Shown here one piece after another: positions 1-10,803 of a stretch of 64,000 bases of DNA; position 1 is the stretch's first letter; every line of letters begins with the position of its first letter. The notes under the pieces were generated by a model. It saw nothing but the letters and a program-made list of their open reading frames with translations, did not search any database and had not been told where the DNA came from. Source of the DNA: Asterias amurensis (Eukaryota > Echinodermata > Asteroidea > Forcipulatida > Asteriidae); NCBI RefSeq assembly GCF_032118995.1, contig NC_092655.1, positions 14,208,406-14,272,405 on the forward strand. Reading direction: 5' to 3'. The position numbers and the translations under genes were made by a program.

Positions 1-74
1 TCTTTAACTTGTTTTCTGCCAACAAATTCTAATAGAAGGTCTTGTGTCCGTCCTTTTTAAAGTTAAAATCCCAG

Positions 75-1364
75 GTAGCGGAAGGAAGGTGTCTGGCTAT
101 CGACATAACATGTAATGCCAAACAACAAGTGGCTCAAGTCTTCAGACACTTCAATGTCTGTGTCAAACAAGAAGACGTCTTTAGCCGTTGTCAGGTAAGA
201 GAATTTTTATGATCTCCATGTTCTTTCCTGTTCATCTGTTGCTTCCCAGGCTCTTGTGAGCCACAAACTGAACTTAGAGTCCTGTCTTCATTGAAAGAAA
301 CATCAAAGCAGAAGACTTTTTATTTGCACTTCGTGAATTGCAATAGTGAACATTTGCCAGGAATCAGACACTTCTAATAATGATCATAATGGCTTCTTAT
401 ACAGCGTTCAAATCCCTCACTCGGTGACGCTCATGGCACATCAACACAATAACCCCAGGCACTGTGCCATTTATTTCATTCCCTGAGCCATCTCAGCTCC
501 CTTGGGAATATACACGTGTGCTGCCCTCACAAGTAGCCACTTACCCCCTGAGTGAAGACATAGTTTAAATATCTTGCTCAAGTGTCGTGACTGAGATTCC
601 AACCCACATCGTGATGACTCAACCATCAGAAACAAGGTTACACTTCTCTTTTTTCACCTCAGGTTTGTAACAGCAACATTTATATCAATGTGACCAATGA
701 AGAGATGAGAAGACTCTGGCTGAACAAGAAGGCACTCCTAGAAGGCCCTGCCGCTGAGACTCCATCAAATATTTCAGATACTAGGGCAGCAAGCAGTACA
801 TCAACTGTTTCAGATCCACCACCTGCAGGTGCGTCCTCAAACTACCTGACACATCCCATTCAGGATCTTGTCTTTGACGATGACGAGCTGCTCCTTGATT
901 GTGACGAAGATATTGAATTTGACTATTATCACTCAGCCATTGATATTAACGCACCTGCCCCTACAAATGCCTCTATTCCACAAGTCACACCTTCGATAGT
1001 AGACCCCCATCCTGCTTCTGCAGTTCCTCAGATGACGCCCTCTAATCCCCAATCCAAATCGCCCCTTGAAGTTTCCACGAATGCCCCAATACTCGCACCT
1101 CTAGACAGTGCTAACTGTCGAAAGAAGAGTAAATACTACAGGCCACAAACTGACAACAACCCTGATCATAAGATCGACTTTAAAAGTGTCACCATCAACG
1201 GAGCCATCCCACTTCAAGTTGAGCTCATTCCAGAAGGTGTTTTGTCCCAAATTGAGACCTTCTTTTGCTGCTCAGGATGTGGCAAAGCCTTTTGGGAAGG
1301 CACTCACTATGACCGAGTTGTGGACCAATTCTCGCATGTTCTAGATATGTCGGATAGTTCTTGA
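75..1364 (+). CDS. EXD3: EXD3 / exonuclease mut-7 homologue, C-terminal part (5' end outside window)
   Basis: Two coding exons are visible, 75-194 and 663-1364, separated by a GT..AG intron and joined in phase 0; the stop is TGA at 1362-1364. They encode the last 273 residues. The first exon ends in FSRCQ and the second opens with VCNSNIYINV, which together give the C-x2-C knuckle of the Mut7-C RNase domain. After a long Ser/Thr/Pro-rich, acidic, probably disordered stretch (about residues 65-205 of this part) comes the second knuckle CCSGCGKAFWEGTHYDRV, the Mut7-C zinc-ribbon end. In the family an N-terminal DEDD 3'-5' exonuclease domain precedes this; it is not in the window. The C. elegans relative MUT-7 acts in small-RNA silencing. 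The function of animal EXD3 is poorly known, so the RNase role here is a family inference. Confidence 0.9.
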
Positions 1365-1488
1365 GCTGTTTGCACAACACTCAAGTACATGTCAACAACT
1401 TTGCCATTTTTTTTAACATGAAAGTGATTAGAAAAACGCAGTAAATACTGTGGCATGTGTTTTAAAAATATCGCACACTGTATTTTGT

Positions 1489-1494
1489 AATAAA
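1489..1494 (+). terminator. Candidate polyadenylation signal of the EXD3-like gene
   Basis: An AATAAA hexamer lies about 125 bases after the stop codon in AT-rich sequence. It is the first one downstream and so the likely 3' end signal, but AATAAA is common by chance in this AT-rich DNA. Confidence 0.5.
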
Positions 1495-1499
1495 TTGTA

Positions 1500-3114
1500 A
1501 AGAGTGCTTTATTTTCTTGTAATTGTTTGTTTTGAGGGGAATTATGTGTGTAAAGAAGGAAGGATTGCATGACAACTTATTTTCAAGTGCCAAAATATAG
1601 AACACTTTATAAAATATTGTAACAGCATGAAGTACGAAATAGCACACAGTGGTTGCCAACTATACTTTTTCCCCTATAAACTAACTTTTTAAAACCTGAG
1701 TTAATGTAGCCTTTTTTTCTTTTGCACCTCGGTGAATAAGTATAGTAACTTCTAATTAGCCTATTTTTAATTTTGAACAAGTTTGTGGAAAACAGCGCTC
1801 TAGAGTGAGACTGTGTGGGTTCAAATCCCTTATGTGGGTACTTGTTTGGTTGTTTATTTGGTTGTTTTTTTGACGTGAAAGTTAAGTGTACTTTTCATGT
1901 CCTTCTTAAACCTGCCTAAAACACCAAAGTGAGCATCGAACCCGCAACATTCTGGTCTATAGTTTACACCATCATGCCTAGTGTTTGGCAAAATGTTAAA
2001 AATTTAATGATTTAAAAAGCAGTAAATGTAACTTCAATTTAATGTGTGTATATGTAATGTTTAAACTAAACGAAAAGGCTAACTGCATGTACCTGCGTTA
2101 CTGTACTTCAGAGGTCCCGAGCCGTTTATCATGTTTTATATGAACGGCTCTCTATTTCTAATTATTCATTAACTTTTTATGCTTACAATTATTTTGAGTA
2201 ACTACAAGAAGTGCCCAGTGCCTTTAAACACCAGTGTATTGTGTTTATAATGTAAGTAACAAAACCTCAAGGCTGAATGAATGCATGTATCTGCATGTTC
2301 AATATATTTAAGTGGAAAATTGCAATTAGAGATAATTTCCTGGGGATTTATTAATTCATGTGCTCCAGAAATTATTCAAATGTATGCTTTAAATGTTTGT
2401 ATTTCTACAACTTTGTCTGCTTTGGGGACTAACTTACCCTGTGCCATTTGAATGAAAACTTTCAACTAACTATGGATTAGTTAATTGATAGTAATTTGAT
2501 TTTAAAATGAACAAAGAAAATGGGATTTGTCAATAGCTTTTATTGCTTATTTACTGTAGACATATTGTTGTGTGGGTGGGGTGGGGGTTGAAAAATTTTA
2601 TCCACACACTCATCTCTGCATTTTGTTTTCCTTCTAAATGTTATTCCCCCCCCCCCAACTCGCTCTGGTACACTGTATTGGGGGGGGGGGGCGGCTAGTT
2701 GCTTTTTGTCCTATAAAAGTTTTATTTGTTTATAATTTGTTGAGGCATATATCCAGTAGCCTACATCTAATTTTTTAATTATTAGTTTAAAAGTAATAAA
2801 CCTGACTGAAATTAACTTAAATTAAGTGTTCTCGCTTTATTGGAGTTAGTAATTCAACTTCAAAAGTTAATAACCGTAGAGAAGGGACCTTATATTTCTC
2901 TAACAGATCTTGAGCAATAATATTGCTCAGCTTTTGGGGGAAAGAGAGGCAGAGAGTTCATGCTTATTATTATCATTGTAACCTAATGGTTGAAGCACAA
3001 GTGTCTATTCAGCATCTTTGATTTGTTTATGAAGCGCGCTGATCGTTAACATTATTTATTTACAAACAAACACACGTGGGTTTTTGGAGGAGAGTTTGTT
3101 GACTTTCTTGGGCT
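1500..3114. other. Intergenic spacer between EXD3 and TRNT1
   Basis: I see no gene here. The stretch is AT-rich. It contains tRNA B-box-like remnants near 1800-1850 and 1925-1960, suggesting decayed SINEs. A decayed end of the GGCAGTGGACAC foldback family lies at about 2108-2230. A poly-C run at 2646 and a poly-G run near 2680 form a short imperfect inverted pair. Confidence 0.6.
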
Positions 3115-3555
3115 GGGGTGCGTTCCACTCGCGCAAACGACTCGCAACTGTTCGCGCAAACGTTTTTTATCTTTTGAACGATTGGCGCTTATACGCGATG
3201 TCAATATGGCGGCGCCCTAAAATGAAGATGGCGCGCACCATACGTAGTTTTTTTTTTTTACTTTGTTTTTGCTGCAATAGTCCTTTTTTTGACATCATTA
3301 CATCAATTAATGAACTTTTTATTCCAAATCTGTATTATCATCCACTGAAAATACAATGTAATTATGTTTGTGACAAAGAAATAATACGGTATGCTTGTCC
3401 GCCAGTTTAAAAACCACTCGCAAACACCTCAGAAGTATGTTCGCCTAAAGTTGCCAACGTTCGCCAACGGTGGCGGCGAACAACTCGTTCCACTTGAAAT
3501 TGTTGGCGAACGTGCGCAACTGTTGGCAACGTTTGCGCGAGTGGAACGCACCCCC
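3115..3555 (+). mobile_element. Foldback element (MITE family A, GGGGTGCGTTCC termini), copy 1
   Basis: The two ends are inverted copies of each other: GGGGTGCGTTCCACTCGCG at the left and its complement at the right. The similarity continues inward through repeated CGCAACTGTT-like motifs for about 50 bases. The interior has no recognisable coding sequence but carries ATGGCGGCGCCC and AAGATGGCGCGC words. A second copy in the opposite orientation lies at 27769-28206. No clear target-site duplication was found. It ends just upstream of the probable TRNT1 promoter. Confidence 0.8.
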
Positions 3556-3686
3556 GATTTTGAGCGCGGTGGATTGTGGGCATTTTCAAAGATGGCGGCG
3601 CCCAAGAAGTTTTTTGTGTTCACGTGTTGTTAGGAACACCCGTTGTTAGCCGTCGTGCAGATTTTCGCTGGAACATTCAGTGCAAG
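3556..3686 (+). promoter_or_regulatory. Probable TRNT1 promoter and non-coding first exon
   Basis: A GC-rich, TATA-less island contains AAGATGGCGGCG near 3591-3602, which matches the YY1 motif common at the start sites of housekeeping genes. A splice donor (AAG|GTAACG) follows at 3686/3687. A matching acceptor (TTTGTTTCAG) ends at 5331, 33 bases before the TRNT1 start codon. I infer a 5' UTR exon ending at 3686 spliced to 5332. The transcription start itself cannot be read from sequence. Confidence 0.55.
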
Positions 3687-5331
3687 GTAACGGTAATTAC
3701 TAATTTTTATGCTTTTGGTAGTATTGATACCTTGATGATTTGAGTTCAGAGTCAGATTTACAAAGTGACAATTACCGAAATCACTGACTGATGTCGTCTA
3801 TTTTTAGTATACCGTAGGACTAGGAGGTCCTGTTTTCGAGGTGTCCCTAATATCGTGGCAAATCTTTTACCTCTCTGTGCGCGATGTAAACAGTCTTAGA
3901 TAAAAAATTGTGTGGTTTTATTTACCAAGCAAAGAGTCTCCTCTTCTTTGACCAAAACTTAGAAACACGTAAGGCTCCACTGGTCATTTGCACTTGTAAA
4001 TGCAAAAAGTTTGGTATTTTAGGCATTTCTACAAGTTACAAAAATATATCATAATGTTGAGGCCATATATAAAAATATTTGCCCACCGAAAAAGTTTCAT
4101 CAAACACTATTTCAATTCACAATTCATGTGACTGAATGTTTTGCTGAGCATTCTTGAAAAAAAAATACCGAGGCTTGAAGAAGCCATGTGCCTTATATCA
4201 TTTTCTAATATTTTTGGAGATTTTTATTTTGTAACCCTCGTATCAATGCTATTATTTATATTAAAATTTTAACATCAGCTTGTTGATTCAATTATCACTG
4301 TTTATTTATACGCTTTATTATAAATATTGAGAAAAAAAAATAGGAAAAAAATAAATAGAAATCAGATTTTGAAGCCAGTAATTATTCACATTTTTTATAT
4401 ATAAATGTTTTTTGTTTTTTTCCAAGTTACCATGGTAATTTAAAAAATTTATTAAAAGAATATTTTGAATAAAATGAAGGCAACTGCTGGCTATACAGTC
4501 ATACACAGAGTCTCAAAGAACACTTGTAGTCACTGCAGATGTTTCTTCCATGTATGGCTTCACCGGGAAACCATACTTTCTCGTTTGCCGTGAAAACAGG
4601 AAAAACTCAAAACAAATGGGGCCAGTTGAAGTCTTCCAAGATCGGTGAGTGGTGTGAACATTTCAATGTCCATCAAGTTTTAATACATGTTTGCATACTT
4701 CGTATTAACAAATGAAGATAATTAGGGCATCGGTTGATATATGGCATCATTATTTTTTTCCCAATTCAAAGGTAAGCAGAGGATGCGGTACGGTCCCAAA
4801 AATCCTACCGCGGCTAGCCCACAGTTCAGTTCAGTGTCTGTGTACGTTACGAGTATCCGCTACGGCTGGCCAGCTGCGGATGTGCACGCCAGCAATTTGA
4901 GTTGTCATATGTCAGTAAGATTGTTGGTAATGTTTTTGTTGTTTTCATTCAATTTCGAGGTAGGAATTCCTGCAGTCTAACCACTTGACCACGGTGACAA
5001 GGTTGTTTATAAATTATAATTGATAATTATATGTTCGATCTTCCACATTTATTTAAAATTTATACGTTAATATAAAAAATTACGTTAATATAAAAAATTA
5101 TCGAAATATACTATTACTAATTTATGAAAAATATTGTTGATACAAAATATCATATTTATAGGCCTTATTTATTAAAATTCAATTTATGTTTTTTTTTTTT
5201 GTAGAGTATGAAACCATCATCATGGACTAAAGACAGACCCGCAGCAGAGCATAGTCATATTTTTTATGGAATATCCTTAAACATGATCAGTGGTTGTTTT
5301 TAAATTTAGTTTTTTGACACTTTTGTTTCAG
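3687..5331 (+). other. Probable 5' UTR intron of TRNT1
   Basis: This AT-rich stretch lies between the inferred non-coding exon and the coding exon. I see no coding potential and no clear mobile element, only A/T runs around 4310-4460 and 5020-5170. Confidence 0.5.
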
Positions 5332-5364
5332 TCAGGAGAAAATTGATCATCAAATTCCAAGCAG

Positions 5365-8300
5365 ATGTTGGGGTTTGCACTAAGAGTAAGACCCTGTAGA
5401 ATCCACCTCCAACGAGCCGTCCATCAACTACTGTCTTCTTCTACTTCAACCTGCAAGGCCAAACCTTCTCTGAGAATCTTCGGTATCAGGCAGGCGAGCG
5501 TCACTTCTTCAACCATGAAGCTTGATACGCCAGAGTTCCACGCAGTCTTCACTCCCGAGTTGAGGCAGCTGGCGGAAATCTTTAAACAGAATAATTATGA
5601 GTTGAGGATTGCTGGTGGAGCGGTGCGGGATCTCCTCATGAGGGTGGGTTATTCTTAGTTTGGGTTTTTTTCGCTCAAAGTTCCAGCTAACCCATCTTGA
5701 TGTGCTGAGGTGGCTCTCTTTTATAATCTTATAATGTCTTATCATACATTACTAATGGTGACTATGACAAGACCAATGTTAAAAGAGAGCCATAACAACC
5801 AAACAAGGTTCGCTAAGTTCCAGTTATTTTGGGGCAAATCTCTTAGCAATAGTTCGCTGAAATATAAATTTCTAATTTATCAAAGATTTTTAGTTTTCCT
5901 GTTTGATTGATGCTCAGAGATTATCACAACTAGACGTAGATGTCTCCTTCACTTATATTTCACAGAAGCAACCTCATGACATTGACTTTGCCACCACGGC
6001 CACACCCACCGAGATGAAAAACATGTTCGAACGAGAAGGCATCCGGATGTTGAATACCAAGGGAGAGCAGCACGGCACCATCACGGCAAGACTCAACAAC
6101 AAGGAGAACTTTGAAGTGACTACCCTTAGGGTGGATCGAGTGACAGATGGCCGACACGCCGAGGTGGAATTCACAAAGGACTGGAGAACCGATGCTGAGA
6201 GGAGGGACCTCACCATCAACTCGATGTTCCTCGGTAAGAATACAGGTCCATGATAAGAAATGTTGCTTGGTAAGGGCAAGGACCTTACAAACGAAATGTT
6301 CCTCGGTAAGAACAATGATCCAAGATAGTGTTCCTTGGTAAGAACAAGAATCCAAGATAAGAAATGTTCCTCTGTAAGAATACAGATGGAACATAAGAAA
6401 GGTTCCTTGGTAAGAACAATGATCCAACATAAGACATGGGTTTAAAGTTGCAACAAAGTCAAAACATGGGTTCACTACAACAAGATTTGAGATCATTAAT
6501 GTTGAGGAGTCTGTCAAACCTCCCTGCCCAACACCATGTGTACACGATTGATTTGGCTGTAAAAACATGCACAGTAAAGAGCCCATATAACTCTGGGAAA
6601 CCCCCAGGCATAGAGTTACATGGAGGCCACGGTGTCTGGTGCTCTGGTATTGGCCTTAGTGCCCTTTGCTCAATGAAAATGGCCTTGCCCTGACAATCTA
6701 TGCCAACTATCCAGCCTGGGCAAAGTTCTGATGTAGTAGACAGATGCACTTATTTTAGGCTTGACCTTATGTTGTCTGTTTTATTTTTCAGCTCTGGATG
6801 GTACATTGATTGACTACTTTCAAGGCAAGGAGGACTTGGAAAGGTGCAAGGTGGCATTCGTTGGGAACGCAACATCAAGAATACAAGAGGACTACTTGCG
6901 TATCTTGAGATACTTCAGGTAACAATATGCAAACAGTGGCAGTGTTGACATGGAATCGTATTTTGAGGGCATAATCTCAAGAGTTAAGGCCCAGTCCCAC
7001 TGCAGCGATAACGAAAACGATAATGATCACGACGCAAAGAAAACGCATTCTATTGGTCGAATTGCTCCACGCAGAATACGCACACGCTCATTCAACCTGC
7101 AGTTGGACCAGGCCTTAAGCCCTCAAATTTGAGATAAAAATACGGAGCCAAAAACTCAAGTTTGCATAGCACAATCTGGAGATTGAGCAAATTCTGAAAT
7201 TGCGCTCAACATTACAATTTACAAGAACACTTTTGAAGGTTAGTTTCTAAATTGTTATGTATTTTGTTTAGTGGTTGTATGAAGCCAGGGACGTCTAAAA
7301 AGTTTCCTGTACCTGATTAACTGAAAACATTTAAATTGAAACCATTCAGATGGTAACAGTGGTCCACTGGCCAAATGGCAGTTAAAACACTTGAGGACTG
7401 GTTAAAATCCACACCAAGTTGTCAAGCTGGCTAGTTCAGTGTTGAAAAGCACCCCCATCGCATTTCATTTACAGACTAGTGAACAAAACTGTTGGGACTG
7501 GTAAAATAACAAGCTAACTAGTCCTAACTGGCCAGTCACGAATAAAGTTGAGGGCAAATCGTGTAATGGTTGTTGACAACTCAAATGTTCAGACCGCAAC
7601 TCGAACCCGCAGCCATCAGATCGGAAACGCCAGAGTTCTGGTTCTGTGCACTTGACTGCTCGGCCACGACACGCCACCAAGGCAGGGTCATTTCTGATAA
7701 ACTGATCCATTATTGTGTTGTTAACCTTGAGATTTTACGGCCGCATCGCCAAGGAGCCCAATTCACACTGCTCTAAGACCCTACAAGCAATCAGAGAGAA
7801 TGCCGAGGGTTTGGCCAGGATCTCAGGAGAGAGAATTTGGCTGGAGTTGAAGAAAACGGTCACTGGAAATCATGCTGCAAGTCTGATGGAATGCATGCAT
7901 GATCTGCAACTCACACAGCACATGGGTAAATCAATCATTCATTCATTCGTTTGTTCAGTCACTACCATGATCACCAGCCAATCTGACTCCATCAATTATA
8001 GTGTAATGTCACAAAGTTGTGTTCTATTCTGCGGCAGGAGAGAAGTCTCACGAATTCCCCCGCAAAAAAATACTCCACGCAAGTAGCATCTATTTCGCAA
8101 TGCAAGTTCTCAAAGTGACATTATCAACCCAGCAAATAGACATACACATGGTGTTATCGCCAACCAAATATACAAGTACTACATTGATACATCACCATGA
8201 AATACCTCAAAGCCCACATTCACAAAGATATTAAAAGGTAAAATTTGTTTAACACAAGACTTTGAGAAGTTGTGTGGGCAAAGATTGGTTACTGTTACCA

Positions 8301-9606
8301 ATCAAAATACATGCACACTGTTACTTACATCCCTAGTGACTGGTTGCCTACAAAAGTTTTTCCTTTAATCAAAGATTATGGAGCACTGTTTTAGCTTGAT
8401 GAATTTAGATCAAGAGGGTCATTAATACTGAGAAATATGGAACTACTCTCCGGCTTGGTTTTAAAGTAAATTCCTCTTAACTTGATGTTTATTTGTAGGT
8501 TTACCACCGGAGACAAATATCACAAACTTTCGTCGTGTGTGGGAGCGGTCGCAATCCATGGAGCCCAAACCAATGACTCTCCTTGCATCATTGTTAAAAG
8601 AACAGAAAGAAGTCTTACAACTCGAGGCACGCCTTAAAATGTCAGCAGATGAGAGGAAAACGGCTCTGTTCATAATCGCCGAGAGGGACGACAAACATTA
8701 TGAAAGTGATTCATTGAAGCCGTACAAAGACATTGTTGTGTCAGTAAGTACAAACGCCATTAGGCTCTGCCCATGGCGCACTTGTGAGCAAGAACACGTG
8801 AGCCACTCCAATGCCATTCTGCACAACTCTGCCGCACGTGCCAAGCATTTGCACACGCATGTCAGACCTTAACTTGTCAGACTTTTGGTTGGGTAATGGG
8901 TTGTGATTGGTCAATACGTAATGGGGCGGGGCTAAATGGACCGGTCTGTTATGTTTGAAGCAACATGCAGCCAATTTCATAAAGCAGTTGAACAAATATC
9001 TTTCCTTAGCAGCAATGTAAACTGTGTGGCCATTTGGCCGGTAACCTATTTCTGCTAAGCAATATATTTCTGTGCTTAGCAAGTTTTTATCCTTTACGAA
9101 AATTTTACATCATGTTGGTTTAAAGGCCCTTGTCCAGTCTGTTCTTGGTTGGCCAACTGAGCTGTCTAGCCCTATGTTAGTCTCTCTATTAGTCAATATC
9201 ATTGTTTAGGGGTGCCAGTCCGAAGCCATATTACAGTGGTACTTGAACCAACAACCTCCAGATTAACACATCAGCGCTCTACCAACTGAGCTATTGTATT
9301 ATCAAGTTTGTGTGGTTTTTTTTTAAGCTCCAAGGCAAAGAGAAAGGAGTCCTCACGTACACTCTTGAGGTTCTAAAGTACAGAGGAGAGCAAGAACTCT
9401 ACGAGAAACTGAAGGAGTGGGAGATTCCGAAGTTCCCCGTCTCTGGGAAAGACTTGATTGCCGCTGGAGTGCCCAAAGGGAGAAGGTTTGGGGAGTATCT
9501 GGAGAGACTGAAGGAACGATGGATGGAGCGGAACTTTGAGATGAGCAGAGAAGAGATACTCGAGATGGTTCAAGAATTATTAGATTGTAGAGATGGTCAA
9601 ACATAG
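5365..9606 (+). CDS. TRNT1: CCA tRNA nucleotidyltransferase 1, complete gene
   Basis: Six coding exons (5365-5643, 5966-6233, 6792-6918, 7732-7925, 8499-8743, 9328-9606) join in frame to 463 residues; human TRNT1 has 434. The enzyme adds CCA to tRNA 3' ends using CTP and ATP. Class II nucleotidyltransferase signatures are all present: GGAVRDLL at 84-91, the metal-binding DID at 98-100, [11 protein letters not shown] at 171-181, and [11 protein letters not shown] at 215-225. A C-terminal helical region follows (FPVSG motif in exon 6). The first 50 residues are Arg/Ser-rich without acidic residues, like a mitochondrial targeting peptide. A second in-frame ATG (codon 51, TMKLDTPEF) matches the internal start used for the cytosolic form in mammals. 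Intron 2 holds a splice-donor tandem array. The end of the gene converges on TMEM128. Confidence 0.97.
6224..6435 (+). repeat. 36-bp tandem array, six units, each carrying a copy of the exon 2 splice donor
   Basis: Units start at 6224, 6260, 6296, 6329, 6364 and 6400. Each begins ATGTTCCTCG or a close variant, followed by GTAAGA and a AAGA-TAAGAA-like end. The first unit overlaps the last 10 bases of TRNT1 exon 2 and its functional donor at 6233/6234. The other five lie in the intron, and all keep a GT AAG donor-like core (one reads TCTGTAAG). Extension to a later donor would meet an in-frame TGA at 6251-6253. Confidence 0.9.
6984..7117. mobile_element. Short TTAA-flanked foldback element (GGCCCAGTCCCACTGCAG termini)
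   Basis: The left end reads TTAAGGCCCAGTCCCACTGCAG-like and the right end is its imperfect complement, CTGCAGTTGGACCAGGCCTTAA. It lies in TRNT1 intron 3. A longer and better-preserved copy is at 18566-18749. Confidence 0.75.
7560..7690 (-). repeat. tRNA-derived SINE remnant (family A head)
   Basis: Read on the minus strand it shows GTGGCCGAGCAGT, an anticodon-arm-like stretch and GGTTCGAGTTGC, the A and B boxes of a leucine-type tRNA-related SINE head. Fuller copies are at 13232, 19104 and 48030. It is truncated and lies in TRNT1 intron 3. Confidence 0.6.
9225..9302 (-). repeat. tRNA-derived SINE remnant
   Basis: On the minus strand the sequence reads TAGCTCAGTTGGTAGAGCGC, an anticodon arm, then GTTGGTTCAAGTACCAC. 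These are the A and B boxes of a tRNA-like head. The acceptor ends do not pair, so it is not a functional tRNA gene. Confidence 0.6.
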
Positions 9607-9639
9607 GACAGTGTTACAATCCAGGCTAGGCTTTTCCTG

Positions 9640-9790
9640 AGTTTCATTTTTGAGAGGGCAAGGCCATTGTCATTTTGGAAAGGGCACTTCTTTTGGAAAA
9701 TCTTAATGTCTATGGGTAGCTTCTGAAAGGAAGGCCAAGACCAGGGGCAACTGAGGCTTGCGTGGCCTCAATGTAATAATTCCAGGCTTG
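9640..9790 (+). repeat. Dispersed GGGCAAGGCCA / GGGCACCAAGG repeat, copy 1
   Basis: Related wording recurs at about 17676-17800, 32025-32165 and 62255-62410: GGGCACCAAGGCAATGACC, then a GCCTTCAATGCCTCCGTGAAGTAT-like end that resembles TTCCAGGC. The family is unknown to me. It lies in the TRNT1 3' flank, possibly in the UTR. Confidence 0.5.
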
Positions 9791-9896
9791 CAAATCATGG
9801 CTAAGGATAGGGCTTAGATCATACTCATTTTCTTGGTGCAGCCATCTTGTTGGTTTCTTTGACTTGAATCATTGTTCCCAAAACAAAGGCCGAAAG

Positions 9897-9902
9897 AATA
9901 AA
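9897..9902 (+). terminator. Candidate polyadenylation signal of TRNT1
   Basis: AATAAA lies 291 bases after the TRNT1 stop codon. It is the first strong hexamer downstream and the likely 3' end signal. Confidence 0.5.
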
Positions 9903-10063
9903 TTAGTCTGGCCTCCCATCATAGTATACAAGACAAGTCTCAAAATTGCCCATGGCACCCACAGCAATTGCCATGGTGCCTTGTACTTTTGCTGTGGTGT
10001 TTACAATACAATTTACATTTCCTCAAGGAGGTGACCCTTATCATGGGAAAAGGGCTGTGCTCC

Positions 10064-10448
10064 TTAAAGGCAGTGGACACTATTGGTAATTGTCAAAGAC
10101 TAGCCTTGACAGTTGGTGTATCTCAACATATGCATAAAAAAAAAAAACTGTGAAAATTTGAGCTCAATCGGTCATCGAAGTTGCGAGATAATAACGAAAG
10201 AAAAATAACCCTTGTCACACGAAGTTGTGTGCGTTTAGATGGTTGATTTCGAGACCTCAAGTTCTTAATCTGAGGTCTCAAAATCAAATTCACGGAAAAA
10301 TACTTCTTTCTCGAAAACTATGGCACTTCAGAGGGAGCCGTTTCTCACAATGTTTTATACTATCAACCTCTCCCCATAACTTGTCACCAAGAAAGGTTTT
10401 ATGCTAATAATTATTTTGAGTACATACCAATAGTGTCCACTGCCTTAA
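10064..10448. mobile_element. TTAA-flanked foldback element, family T1 (GGCAGTGGACACTATTGG termini)
   Basis: The ends are TTAAAGGCAGTGGACACTAT and its complement, and the interior is loosely self-complementary. The flanks read CTCC-TTAAA and TTAAA-GGAG, consistent with a TTAA(A) target duplication. Further copies lie at 21207-21592, 24051-24426, 28400-28741, 53854-54260 and 55262-55676. No coding sequence is present, so it is non-autonomous. TTAA targeting is typical of piggyBac transposons; the assignment is inference. Confidence 0.85.
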
Positions 10449-10803
10449 AGGAGCAAAGTTCAAGGCTTTATAGGAATCTCATCTGTTTCATTGAGTCATG
10501 TAAAGTGTTAACTCTTTTAAGATCGTTGACATTGGTTAAGATTGAAACCATAGTCATACAGGTTCATAAATTTGACTTCAAATTGAAAATATATTTATTT
10601 CATATACCAAATTGTGTTCAAATACAAAAAGTAAATTTCAATGGCAGAGAAACAGCTCAACTTTAGTTGATTGAAGCTTTACATTTAATTGTGTTATATT
10701 ACAGTTGTTTTACTTTCATACTTGTCAAATTGCACCAATGTACTAATTTAAATAGTACGTGAATCTGTCATTTATACTGGAGAAATTAAACAAGCGTATA
10801 TGC

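Noticed and set aside
2640-2695. Opposed poly-C and poly-G runs as a structured element.
   Set aside because: Only the homopolymers pair. Such runs are common here (16890, 61370, 62150) and nothing else is symmetrical.
5903-5965. Extra coding sequence before TRNT1 exon 2.
   Set aside because: The acceptor TTTCACAG ends at 5965, and alignment with the family requires exon 1 to join directly to KQPHDIDF.
6224-6435. Regular 36-base repeats recalling a CRISPR array.
   Set aside because: The units are contiguous with no spacers, the genome is eukaryotic, and the first unit is the edge of a coding exon.
5960-6586. A 208-residue open frame on the minus strand.
   Set aside because: It is antisense to TRNT1 exon 2 and the 36-base array. 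Its regular protein repeats simply reflect that array.
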